Source: Haplomitrium mnioides
Taxonomy: Eukaryota; Marchantiophyta; Haplomitriopsida; Calobryales
Reading direction: 5' to 3'
DNA: 32,815 bases
Assembly (NCBI GenBank): GCA_049999725.1
Contig: JBNGIS010018790.1
Coordinates: 21,941-54,755, forward strand
Within the stretch, counting starts at the first letter, position 1; each line of letters opens with the position of its first letter. Shown here one piece after another: positions 20,123 through 29,757 of the stretch. The notes under the pieces were generated by a model. That model did no database searches. It worked only from the letters and a program-made list of their open reading frames with translations, and had not been told where the DNA came from. Position numbers and translations under genes: made by a program.

Positions 20123-21104
20123 CATGATCGCAGAATGCCTTTTTCGATTGAGTTGAAACTAGAAAGTACTTTCTATAATCGACCTATATATCGGTTATCA
20201 CCACAAGAATTAGAGGAGCTTCAAACACATTGACAAATCTTCTTGAAAAGGATTTCATTCAACATAGTACTTTGCCTTGGGGAGCTCCAATATTCTTTGT
20301 GCCAAAGAAAGATGGTGGATTTTGTCTTTGTACAGATTATCAAGGATTGAACAATCAAACAAGGAAGAATGCATGTCTTCTACCTCGTATTGATGATTTG
20401 TTGGATCAATTGAGTGGTGTGCAATTCTTTTCTAACTTGGATCTTCAAAGTGGTTATTGGAAAATTCTAATCAAGCTAGGTGATGTGCCAAAGACGGCTT
20501 TTTGTATAAGGTATGGGCATTTTGAGTGGAATGTTCATACATTTGGCTTTACTAATGCTTTGGCAATATTCATGGATTAAATGCATCAAGTTTTTGATGG
20601 TTTATTTGATAAGTCACTGTTGGTATTTTTGAACGATATACTCATCTTTAGTAAAAGTGAAGTTGAGCATTGTGATCATCTTAAAGAAGTATTGCAAAGA
20701 CTACACAATTGGAAGTTTTATTGCAAGAAGTCCAAGTGTGAGTTTTGGAAGCAAGAGGTGACTTATCTAAGACATAAAGTCTGTGGATGGCAACAAGATG
20801 GAGGAAGAGAAGATTAAGGCTATTACAGAGTGGCCAACGCCAAATAATGCAAAAGTTATTTGAGATTTAAATGGATTGGCAAGTTTTTATCGAAGATTCA
20901 TCCATTACTATGCTCATACTATTGCACTACTTATAGGTATGTTAGGCAAGGAGGCAAAGTTTCAATGGACGACCAAAGAGCAAGAGGCATTTCAACGACT
21001 CAAAGATGCAGTGTCTTCTTGTCCAATTTTACAAATGTATGATCTAAGACACATTGTATAGTTGATTTTGATACTTCTAATTTTGCTATTAGAGCATTGT
21101 TACA
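20123..21104 (+). pseudogene. pol: reverse transcriptase and start of RNase H of copy B
   Basis: It resumes at HDRRMPFSIELKLE, then YRLSPQELEELQTH, a frameshift, and LLEKDFIQ with WGAPIFFVPKKDGG. RT motifs include NLDLQSGYWKI and FGFTNALAIF. The catalytic motif reads FLND instead of FLDD (20626-20637), so the first catalytic Asp is Asn. Thumb and RNase H segments follow (SFYRRFIHYYAH, WTTKEQEAFQRLKDAV, CPILQMYDLRHIV) with frameshifts. Similarity ends at about 21104 after FAIRALLQ-like residues, where the end sequence of another repeat begins. Integrase is missing from the window. Confidence 0.88.
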
Positions 21105-21107
21105 AAA

Positions 21108-21235
21108 AAAAACAATCGCTACTTTGAACTAAGAACCGCTACTGAGTTCCTGTTCCCCTTGGTAGTCGTAAATATTATTTGTTGTGATTTGGTATTGAAA
21201 AACATCAATTTTACGTTTGTGATCTTTGTTTCGCA
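21108..21235 (+). repeat. conserved element-end sequence, copy 1
   Basis: It starts CGCTACTTTGAAC, then AAGAACCGCTACTGAGTTCC, and is followed by TTGGTAGTCG and TTTGGTATTGAAAAACATCAA. The same order of blocks is at 32692-32815. The sharp start inside a pol reading frame marks it as the edge of an inserted sequence. Confidence 0.82.
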
Positions 21236-21469
21236 AAGAAAATTGTTTTTTAGAAATACAAATTGCGTATTTTCCATTGAGATTATATTTTAAAATTTTC
21301 TTTATAATAAACACCATAGAAAACAAGCATTTTAGTTATTGAAATATTTGATTAAAACCTCACACTATTGTGAATACACTAAATTCATCCCAAATAAAAA
21401 CATATATCTTTTTATGAAAAACAATTATATGCAAACATGGATGTTTATTTACATACGGACTTTGAACCA
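21236..21469. other. AT-rich spacer, no gene
   Basis: Very AT-rich DNA between the end sequence and the 37-bp array. I see no coding similarity, only short homopolymer-like tracts. Confidence 0.5.
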
Positions 21470-21880
21470 GACTATGAGCGTCGCAACTATTGAATCCTAA
21501 GCAAGCATAGATTCCAAACTAGAACCCTAAAGCCTATGCACGCATAGACTCCAAACGAGATTCCTAAAGCCTATGCGTGGAGGGACTTTGAATGAGAACA
21601 ATAAAGCTATGCATGCAAAGACTTTGAACGAGAACCCTAAAGCCCATGCACGCCTAGACTCTAAACAAGAACCCTAAAGTCTATGCACGCATGGACTTTG
21701 AATGAGAACCTTGTAGCTTATGCATGCAGGGACCTTGAACAAGAACCTTAAAAGCTTATGCGCGCATAGACTCCGAACGAGAACTAGAAAGCATAAACTT
21801 TAAACCAGAACATAAAGCCTATATGGTCATAGATTGCTAGAGCTCATGTGCACATGGACTCCAAACCATTCTTAAACTAG
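21470..21880. repeat. 37-bp minisatellite (about 11 degenerate copies), related to the 24-bp family
   Basis: The approximate monomer is CTATGCACGCATAGACTTTG followed by AACGAGAACCCTAAAGC. The first part matches the palindromic core of the 24-bp monomer (ATGCGCGCATGGACTTTGAA). The extra 13 bp (CGAGAACCCTAAA) resembles a linker seen once inside array 2 (near 1602). It lies downstream of the methyltransferase stop rather than in an intron. Confidence 0.88.
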
Positions 21881-22027
21881 CAATTGACTCCAAACCATTC
21901 TTATACTAGCAATTGACACCAAACCACTCTTAGGCGCACCAAATTGAATCGTGATGAAAAGACTTGAAATGGATTGGGAGTGCAACAAGTTGAAACTTTG
22001 GCAAATAAAACTTTGTAAAAAAAATAC

Positions 22028-22033
22028 TTTATT
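22028..22033 (-). terminator. candidate poly(A) signal of the methyltransferase copy
   Basis: AATAAA on the minus strand, followed by a T-rich stretch, 28 bp downstream of the stop codon. The position is reasonable but the motif is common in AT-rich DNA. Confidence 0.4.
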
Positions 22034-22060
22034 AAGAAAACAATTTGTTCAAATAGATGC

Positions 22061-22570
22061 TCAGGCTCTATCCTCCTCGGGAGGAATTGTCTCATCTAAA
22101 TCCAAAGGTTGAGCATCTGCAGCCGCTAGAGAGTCCTGTTGAGACTTTCTTGTCCCAGATATTGCAATAGAATCACCAGTATCACCTGTAGTACCAAGAG
22201 GAATAGGTTTCTTGTGGTATGCATAGATTATCGGTGACTCAGTCATATCGAATGGCAAGGAAGCCATTGTCAAAACTCTCTGAGGAATGTAGATAGACTG
22301 ACGTCTATCATTTTCCACCGCGATGCAGTTTTGCATAAGCCTTAAAGCACATACAAGGCCTGTGCTAGACCCAGAGCAAAGATCTAGGATCCAATCCTAC
22401 TTTGTTGACAAATGGTCGATGAAAAAATTGTAAAGAGCCTACGACTTTTGATAAACATTGACATGGGCATCATCTCGTGGATGTTTAAGTTTTGTAGAAA
22501 TCGTAGGACAACTAAAAACACTATGCATTATTTGTCGAGGTAGACTAGTCGCAAGATGTCGGCCCCCTCC
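22061..22570 (-). pseudogene. N4/N6 DNA methyltransferase, 3' exon only (second copy)
   Basis: On the minus strand this matches exon 4 of the gene at 1-2975: VFSCP, KLKH, DDA.VNVYQK, ALYNF.IDHLS, DWILDLCSGSS, LMQNCIAVE, DRRQSIYIPQRVL. It differs at motif I (DLCSGSST here, DLCSRSGT in the first copy), so each copy has lost a different Gly of the expected DLCSGSGT-like motif. Stops interrupt it near 22441 and 22408. From 22336 the frame is open to a TGA at 22061-22063, giving a hydrophilic acidic tail (LDLDETIPPEEDRA) that is missing from the truncated first copy. A TTTATT at 22028-22033 is AATAAA on this strand, a plausible poly(A) signal 28 bp after the stop. Confidence 0.82.
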
Positions 22571-24700
22571 TTTGGTCATTAACCTCCAAAGACTGCTCTT
22601 TGGAAGGAAAAGGCTGGCTTTACAAGGGTTCAGGTTCTTTTATGAGATTGCCCCGCTGCAAGTTATCACTTTCAGATCTTAAGGATGTCCCTCCTTACTT
22701 TACAGACCTTTCTCCTTCTTTAATTCCTCATTCATTCATTCATCTACACCTCACAAGCTGCTCTGATCAAATTCCGAAGTGTATTTCAAGGATCCGAAAT
22801 AAGATCCAAACTCAAAGGTTTACAATAGTGGTTCAAGTTCTGGTATTCGAATCATAGAGAGGACCTACCCACGGTGCTGCCCTCCTTTATGGGACTAATT
22901 CCTAGACCCTTGCTGAGCTGGGATCCTACTTACTTCGGATCTAAAGTGCCTCTTCGGGAAATGCAAACATAAGACAAAATTGTCTAAACCCTGCACACAC
23001 AACACCACACACTCCGCCAATACGCTTCTGACTTGAGCTGACCTCCACAACACAATCTTGACCTCTCAACCCAGCGCCCCTCCAGTCCACCTCCACCCCT
23101 GCTAGCCCCCTGCTTGAGTTCACCTGCTTTAAGTGAAGCTCCAAGAGTTCTATCCTCCCTCCTTCGTGTGTCTCCCTTTCTGCTATCGTTCTCACGATTT
23201 GCAAGCTTGCATCCACAAACAACAACCAAAATATCTCAGTCGATCACTTTCTCCCCCCCCCCCCCCCTCTCACGCTTACCTTTCCAAAGCCTTCTTGTTG
23301 CCCCCGCTGCTGGTAGTTAATCCTGTTGAGCAACGATCTTGGGACGCGGTGCCACCTGTCCGGTATGAGCAAGAGTCAGCTGAAGAAGTTAGTCCAAAGT
23401 CCCCAACTGTTGTTCCGAAGTGTCGTTGAATCCGGGGGACATGCCTCCGGCGCGGACTGGTCCGCTGGACTTGGCGCAAAAGCTGAAAACCTGTTCTAAT
23501 ATTGGTGAAGGTTGTCCACTGGAATCCTGATATTGGCGAAGATTCGACCTTGGCAACTCGACGTAGATTCGAGCTTTCAACCCAAAGAGTAGAGCTTGGC
23601 GTTTCTGAGCCGCATATTCCAAAGTAATTTTTGGGTACCCCTCATGGGGATCAAGTTGATGTCGCTCTGTCCTTAGATCCGCCGTAGAGTAGTCGCAGTT
23701 GAGAAGAACCATCCAATGTTGTAAGACTGAACGAGATTCGAAGGTGAATTCCAAAGAGAGAGAGAAAGAATACTCTGAAGAGCCCCGATCCCCAAATCCG
23801 ATGAATCCGAAGAAGGCTCAGTCCGCAGAGTGATTCCAAAGCATACTCCATATCATCCGCCGCCGTCCGCTGGTGGGAAGTTGGACCGTTTAGCAGCTCT
23901 TTTCCAAAGTTGACTGGTTTCCGAAGAGCGCCGTCCGACGCTGCTTTCAATGGGGAAGTTGGAACGTCATGGTTGACCATCTCCCCGTCTGACTCCGAAG
24001 TTGACCCTCTGTCCGAAGTTCACTGGATTTCCGAAGTTTATCGGATCTTCGATAGGTTGCAGTTTTGGCACTCCTTGTTATTTCGGTTGAATCTCCACGG
24101 ATCCACGCTAGATGGACTCTTCATTTATAGAGGTCAATCGGAACCTTCATAACCCCAAATCCCCACCACGGAAGGTAAATCGGAACCCCATTAAGTGGGC
24201 TCCTCACTTAGGAAGGAGGGGTTCCAATAAACCTTGCTAGGACCCGCCATCTCCCCATGAAGACTCTAAGGTTGACTCCGATGTTTGTTCGCTGGTGCCT
24301 TCTGAGGACTACTTCAGGTACATGTTTCGGACTTCCACGTGTGCTCTCTGAGAGGACTTTGGACTATGGGAAAAACATCCGTGTTTACTTAGAGAAAGAG
24401 GCGTCCCTCGATCCCTGGTGTTGGCGTTGCTCCCCAATAACTGTCGCTTGTGTCCCCTACTTCGAATCCTCCTTTCTGATCTGCTGGGTGATCCTTTCTC
24501 GTTTGTCATTGCTTCCTTCCTTGCTCTGCTGACGCGTGACCTTCCTTGGACCCCATCCTGTGGCTTCCTCTACTTGATGCTCCATTGAGACTCTCCTCTG
24601 CTATCCCAATCCCTTTCGCTCTGCCTCGTCTTCCTTCTCTCCTCCGGTCCCTTCCTTTCTGGTCTTCATGACGCGGACATTTCCAACTCTTGCCTCTTTC
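22571..24700 (-). repeat. LTR-like region of element C
   Basis: There is no coding similarity despite some ORFs of 60-120 codons. Repeated TCCGAAG phrases (23800-24040), GCCGTCCGACGCTGC-like blocks and the segment AAGTGAGGAGCCCACTTAATG (minus, near 24200) recur in the same relative order on the plus strand of element D (28110-29400), so both are the same LTR family in opposite orientation. A TATA-like CTCTATAAATGAAG is on the minus strand near 24121-24134. Pyrimidine-rich plus-strand DNA at 24540-24665 could hold the PPT. Borders are approximate. Confidence 0.62.
23253..23267 (+). repeat. poly(C) run (15)
   Basis: Fifteen consecutive C residues; the true length may be uncertain because such runs are error-prone to sequence. 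Confidence 0.9.
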
Positions 24701-25426
24701 GTTCATAATATAAATCCGATTCCGCTACTTCGGATCGGAAGAATGAAGTAACCCGTGCTTAGCTTCCGATTAGAGTTATAGTGTTGCTTACAGATCATCT
24801 TACCACTTCAGACTGGAGAAATATTGTTGCTGCCGCTTCTGGTCTCTTGTAACCCGGATTAGCTCCTGTTCCACTGGCTGACATAACTCCCCTTTGAAAT
24901 GTGAAGCGTTCTCGCAAACATACCTCCTCGGTCTTTGTCTGGTTTCCTCTTATCCGCTGTGCCGCTACCTGATCCCTCCAATTTTTGACGAAGTGTACCA
25001 AACTCACGTCCCCCACACATACCCACTTGAAAACTCACACAATCATGCACTGAAAAACCCACACAACTACTCACTTGAACACCTACACAATTATGTACTG
25101 GAACGTCCCCACAACCACGCACTCACTCACCCACCCTTGCCGATTCAGATCCAACTGCCTTAGTTTGTTGATTTCGAACCCCCAACGTCCTCCTCTCTGT
25201 GAATGTACCTTGTTAGACGGTCGTAATGAATCCGATTAGCGAATCACTCTCCCCTCAAGGTCTCCAACTCTCCAGATCTGTTTTGATGCAGTCTTCTCAA
25301 CACGAAAGACCCCATCCATCTAGTGTGCAGTTTCCCTGGAAAATGTACAAATTGGCTATCATAAAGCAACACCAACTCCCCTTCCAAAATATTTGTCGAT
25401 TTCAGTTTTTTGTCATGCTGATGCTT
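24701..25426 (-). other. untranslated stretch between integrase and LTR of element C
   Basis: No protein similarity is visible. It contains the 24-bp array at 25012-25134. On the minus strand it follows the integrase stop at 25427. Confidence 0.5.
25012..25134. repeat. 24-bp minisatellite encoding an octapeptide series (about 5 copies)
   Basis: Copies of CACACAATCATGCACTTGAA-like units plus a 4-base tail follow each other with an exact 24-bp period. The plus frame reads HNHALKNP, HNYSLEHL, HNYVLERP, HNHALTHP; the minus frame is also open. The monomer is unrelated in sequence to the palindromic 24-bp family. It lies in non-coding DNA of element C. Confidence 0.82.
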
Positions 25427-26134
25427 CTATAGTTGCTGGCGTTGCTCCAAACATATCTGGGCTTGTTCCCTTGATTCCTCCAATTGTTCCAATTGATACA
25501 GTCTTTCTCTTCGGCTCTGATTTTCTACCATTCTACCTTCCTCCAAAACTCTTCGGGTTGGTACTTCTGATTCAACTAGCACGAGTGCATTCTGTCCGAA
25601 GACTAGAAAGTAAAGACAGTGGCCTATTGTAGTTTTGTAGGCTAGGTTGTAGGCATGCACTATCATGAGCAGCTTAAAATCCCAATCTGCTTTATTGGCT
25701 GCTACGGTCTTACTGAAGATTTTGCCCATTATCCCATTGGCTCTCTCTGTCAATCCATTGGCTTTTGGGTGGTAGGACGTAGTGCGTTGATGCTTAATCA
25801 GGTATCTGGAGGTCAGATCCTTTATCACCTGATTGATAAAGTGGGTTCTCTGGTCACTTACCAGTTCTAGGGGTGGCCCAAACCTACAGAACATCTGTTC
25901 ATACAGGAATGCTGCCACCGTTTTGGCATCATCCTTTTTGGTAGCCCTGGCCTCCACCCATTTGGTGGCATAGTCTTTTGCTATGAGAATGTACATGTTG
26001 CCTCTTCTGGTGGATGGTGCAATTGGGCTGATGAAATCTATCCCCCACTTTTCAAAGGGTGCCAGAGGAATAATTGGTACCAAAGGGTGATGTTGGCTAG
26101 TTGCTAGCTTTTTTTGTCCTTTGACAGGCATCAC
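25427..26134 (-). CDS. integrase core of Ty3/gypsy element C
   Basis: A 235-codon open frame covers the rve-type integrase core. The catalytic residues are D33 (WGIDFIS), D94 (LELVSDQRTHF) and E130 (GLTERANGIMGK), with exactly 35 residues between the second and third, as in the DD35E family. A C-terminal Q/E-rich tail (LEESREQAQICLEQRQQ) follows, with no chromodomain. The zinc-finger part of the integrase is in the overlapping upstream frame (26097-26687), so one frameshift separates the two. It is the longest undamaged pol segment here, suggesting C is younger than the chromovirus. It is unlikely to be expressed alone. Confidence 0.85.
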   Translation of the reverse strand: MMPVKGQKKLATSQHHPLVPIIPLAPFEKWGIDFISPIAPSTRRGNMYILIAKDYATKWVEARATKKDDAKTVAAFLYEQMFCRFGPPLELVSDQRTHFINQVIKDLTSRYLIKHQRTTSYHPKANGLTERANGIMGKIFSKTVAANKADWDFKLLMIVHAYNLAYKTTIGHCLYFLVFGQNALVLVESEVPTRRVLEEGRMVENQSRRERLYQLEQLEESREQAQICLEQRQQL

Positions 26135-26687
26135 ACCTCTTCACCCAGAAGTGCACATCCTTGTGCAGGGTCGGCCACCAGTATCTAGCACTTAGCACCT
26201 TCCTCACTGTAATATCTGCTGCAAAGTGACCTCCAACTTCCTCTCCATGCAGAGCTTGCATCACTATTATGGCATGATCTTGCTCCAAGCACCTTCTGAT
26301 CATGCCATCAAGTCCTCTTTTGTGTAGCATCCCCTTCACTAAAAAGTAAGGTCTCACCTTTTTAAGAAACACTGCAGCCTCCTCTTTGCTGCTACCCTTT
26401 GGAATCTGTGCGGTACTGAGGAATTCAATGATTGAAGCATAGTTTGTTGGCCTTCCTATTCTGACCGGGAACAAGTCCTCATCTGAAAATGCATCCTTCA
26501 CTTGCCTTTCATTAATTGGCCCAGCCATCTTGGAGAAGAAGTCAGCATTGATGTGCTTCTTTTCTGGTTTGATTCTCACTTCAAAATTGAACTCTTGTAG
26601 TAGCAGGATCCACCTTGCAACCCTACTCGTCACATCTGGTTTGTTTACAAGATATTTCAGAGCATTGTGATTGGTATGGAAGATCAC
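26097..26687 (-). pseudogene. pol: RNase H C-terminus and HHCC finger of integrase, element C
   Basis: A 196-codon frame. Its first part (HTNHNALKYLVNKPD, then WILLLQEFNFEVRIKP, then HINADFFSKM) is the RNase H end. Its last part (LHGEEVGGHFAADIT, RYWWPTLHKDVHFWV, RCDACQR) is the HHCC zinc-binding segment. Upstream RNase H residues (TDKEALGIIYS) are in the same reading direction but broken off by a stop near 26689. Confidence 0.85.
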
Positions 26688-27795
26688 CTAATAGTGCAAC
26701 AGGTAGTGCCTGAATTTTTTAAGGGAATAGATGATCCCCAAGGCCTCCTTGTCAGTTGTTGAGTAATTCCTTTCTGCTGCGGCCAACAACCTGCTTCCAA
26801 AGTATATCGGGTGATCCCTCCCTTTTTCGTCCACCTAGCTCAGCACGGCACCGACACAAAACCCTGACACGTCGATCATTATATGGAAATTCTTCCCTCA
26901 TCTTGGTGGTATGAGGACTGGTGCGTTGGTTAGTCGTTGTTTCAATTCGTTGAAGCTGGTCAATCTTTCAGGCGTGGCTTCAAAGGTGCTGCCCTACTTT
27001 GTCATTTCAGTGAGTGGCATGGCAATCAAGGCGAATCGCTCAATGAATCTTTGATAGTAGCCTACACAGCCTAGGAAACCTTGTACCTCCTTCAAGTTGG
27101 TTGGGAATGCTATCTTCATCCAATTTGCGGTCTTTTCTTGATCCACTTCTATGCCTCTACCCAAAATCCGATGTCCCAGAAGTATTCCTTCGAACACTCC
27201 GAAGAAGCACTTTCCCGAGTGTAAGCGCAATCATGTTTCTCGTCACTACTGAAGGGTGAGCCTCAGATCCCGCTCATGGTTGCAGACTCTTCCATACACC
27301 ACAAAATCATCAATGAAGATCTCGAGAAATTTCTGCAGATAATCATGGAATATGTTCATCATCATCTGCTGAAATGTCCCGGGTGCGTTACAGAGTCCGA
27401 AAGGCATCCTTCAAAAAGCAAACACCCCCCATTCTATGGTGAACGTTGTCTTCAACTGATCCTCTTCTCGGATCCAAATCTGGTTATATCCTGAATACCC
27501 ATCTAGGAAACTTTAAACTTCTTGTCCTGCGACCAGATCCAGAACGCCATTGGTGAAGGGCAAAGGGTAGTGATCCTTTTTTTTTGTTGCATTCAACTTT
27601 CGGAAATCCTAGCATGCCTTTATCTTTCGCTCTCCATCCTGTCCGATTTTCTTTGGTACCACGACCAATGGCGATACCCATTCGCTATTTAGCACTGGGT
27701 AGATGAAATCTGCTTCTAGCAGTATGTTGATCTCTTCCTTTACCAGCAAGGAAAATCGAGGATTCACAACGATGAAATCCAAAGGCACTCCGAAG
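26688..27795 (-). pseudogene. pol: reverse transcriptase and start of RNase H of element C
   Basis: Read on the minus strand: VKEEINILLEADFIYPV, then SEWVSPLVVVPKKIGQDG, GYSGYNQIWIREEDQ, MPFGLCNAPGTFQQMMM, and the catalytic FIDDFVVYG with the Asp pair at 27306-27311 intact. The thumb follows (LKEVQGFLGCVGYYQRFIERF). Frameshifts and stops occur, including one after KERKIKAC-like residues near 27610 and one near 27240. Similarity starts at about 27795, just upstream of VNPRFSLLVKEE, where sequence of element D takes over. Gag and protease of C are absent. Confidence 0.85.
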
Positions 27796-28869
27796 AAAGT
27801 CAGATCGCGGAGGTCCTACAGCGGCCACAAATCGGGAAGCAAGGATCATGAGCTGAAAGGAGGAGGTGAGATCGTCACGAGGGCGAGCAAGGCTAGGGAA
27901 GAGGGACGCCTCGATCCCGCAAGCAAGAGCGAGCCTTGGAAGGGTCGATCGAACGCTTCCATTCGAGTCTCCGATCCCTGGCGGAAGTGTGGAGACCCCG
28001 AAAGGTCCCGCTAGATTCCACGGAAGCGTGGCGTCTCTGGAGCACTTCGCGGGATTCCATGGATGATGTGGCGGCACCAGGAGGTCCGAGATTCTGCGGA
28101 AAAGTGCTTTCATAAGTGGGGATCCCACTTAGTAGGGTTCTGATCCGTCTTACGATGTAGGGACCTTAGTTAACAGGGATCCGCAAGGAATCCAACTAGG
28201 GAGCAAGGAGGAGGTCCCGAAGCAGCGACATATCGAGGGTTTGGCCGAAGGAAAACGGAGAGTGCCAAAAGGATGATACATCGGAGATTTGAGCGAAGGA
28301 GGAGCGGGGAAGCCGAAGGGGAGACTTAGCGCAGATCCGCCAAGAGGAAACACAAAGGAGAGCCAAAAAGAGGATAGATCACCAAACTGGCCGACGAAAA
28401 GCGAGTGAAGGCAAAAAAGACGACTTGTCAGCGATCCGGTTCAAACAAGGCGCATCAGTGGTGAAACATCAATCCATTGCGAACCGTCCAACGGGAAGAA
28501 AGCTGAGCAAGAAGGGCGATATGGCGCCTATCCGGTGAGGGAAAACGAAGGGTATGCCGAAAAGACGATCTATCGGTGAATCGGGTGGCAAGATGAGAGT
28601 GGCCGAAAAATCAAGATAGTGCCAGTGCGACCAACGGAGGAGCAAGCAGCGACGAAAGGGTGACTCTTCGCAGCTTTGGCAAGCACAAGGGTGAAAGTTC
28701 GGCGGGGTGCGGCCGGCATCTAAAAGTTCGAAAGGGGTGAACGGTTCGAAAAGTCATTGTAATTCTTATATCGAGCTTTCAAAAAGGTTAGCGAAGATAG
28801 CCTCGGGCGCGCGCATAGTTCTTACTTCGAAGGTATGTTGAAACGGTGACATCGACACAGTTCTTATTC

Positions 28870-29345
28870 GGCGAGCGGGGTAAGTCCGCAGTGGCTCTTC
28901 GGATGATGTGGCGAGCGCAGGGAGTCTGTGGAAGGGCTTCGGAAACGTGGCGCGTTGGGGAGCTTGGTAGGGTTTCCGAAGGTCAACTTCGGAAGAAGGG
29001 TCCGCGTGACGGTCCGCCTACCCCTTTGCGAGGCGGCGTCAGATGGCGGCCTTCGGACGATGTGGCGCATTGGGAAGCTCGCATGGGGTTCTGTGGGTCA
29101 ACCTCAGAAGGAAGTCAGCCGACGGTCCGCCTACCCCTTTGCAGGGCGGCGTTGGATGGCGCTTTTCAGAAGATGTGGTGACTCCAGGGACCCTTAAGCA
29201 ACTCACAAGACACTCGGCGCAAGGAGAAGAGTTCATCGGACCTCAAGCAGCGTACGGATCAACTGCGGATGGAGCGGTCAGCGCGACGGTCAACCTACCC
29301 CCTTGCGGGGCGGCGTCGAACGGCGATGCAGCGGACGATGTGGCG
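28870..29345 (+). repeat. degenerate subrepeats in the element D LTR
   Basis: The block GACGGTCCGCCTACCCCTTT, followed by GCGGGGCGGCGT and GGACGATGTGGCGC, occurs at 29008, 29121 and (more diverged) 29285. A partial copy with GGATGATGTGGCGAG is near 28900. Spacings of 113 and 164 bp show irregular units. Confidence 0.8.
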
Positions 29346-29757
29346 CGAGAAGAACAAAGAGGGATCTGCGAGGGAATCTGTGGACATTCTGTAGACGGAT
29401 TTCCATGGGGCACTTCGGAACTCGGTTTTGAAGAACCTCTTCGGACTTGGTTTTACGAGAATCTACGAAATCTCTTTTCGCAAGATTCCTCGAAACTCCC
29501 CGTAAAATTAATGTTGTACTTGTCTTTCTCGATCAACTGAAGAAACACGCGGCTTGATTTCCTTTTTTCGAAGTAACTGGATTAACTAACGAGGGAGCCA
29601 TGCATCGCATTTTCCCACTTCGAGCTCAATGGCCATAACGACTATTCATCGGATCGGGCTCAGGAGATCAGCACTTGTAGGTGGTATACATCGTTGGCCT
29701 TTGATTATGTTCAGGTTGATGCATAGGCAATCTCAAGGCGCGAGGTGACTGCACGCG

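Larger units (their letters stand above)
21105..22570 (-). mobile_element. fragment bearing the methyltransferase 3' exon, a 37-bp array and a conserved end sequence
   Basis: This segment cuts into RNase H of copy B at one side and meets LTR-like DNA of element C at the other. From its left edge it has the end sequence (21108-21230), AT-rich DNA, the 37-bp array (21470-21880), and then on the minus strand the 3' exon of the methyltransferase gene (22570 to 22061). I infer one unit because gene and array families also co-occur at 1-2975. The right border is only where similarity to the first copy fades. Confidence 0.5.

Noticed and set aside
17342-20126. CATG/CATG as a firm target-site duplication of the 2.8-kb insert
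   Set aside because: Only 4 bp, the insert ends are not TG...CA, and restoring a single CATG does not keep the pol frame. Left as a candidate only.
23253-23267. Poly(C)/poly(G) tract as a quadruplex or regulatory element
   Set aside because: A single homopolymer of 15 with no supporting context; its length may be unreliable.
23389-23754. 121-codon minus-strand ORF
   Set aside because: It lies in LTR-like DNA of element C and resembles no known protein.
27685-28128. 147-codon minus-strand ORF
   Set aside because: It mixes the RT start of element C with LTR DNA of element D across their junction and has no protein similarity beyond 27795.
29043-29540. 165-codon GC-rich ORF
   Set aside because: It lies across the LTR subrepeats of element D with no recognisable domain; GC-rich DNA has few stops.
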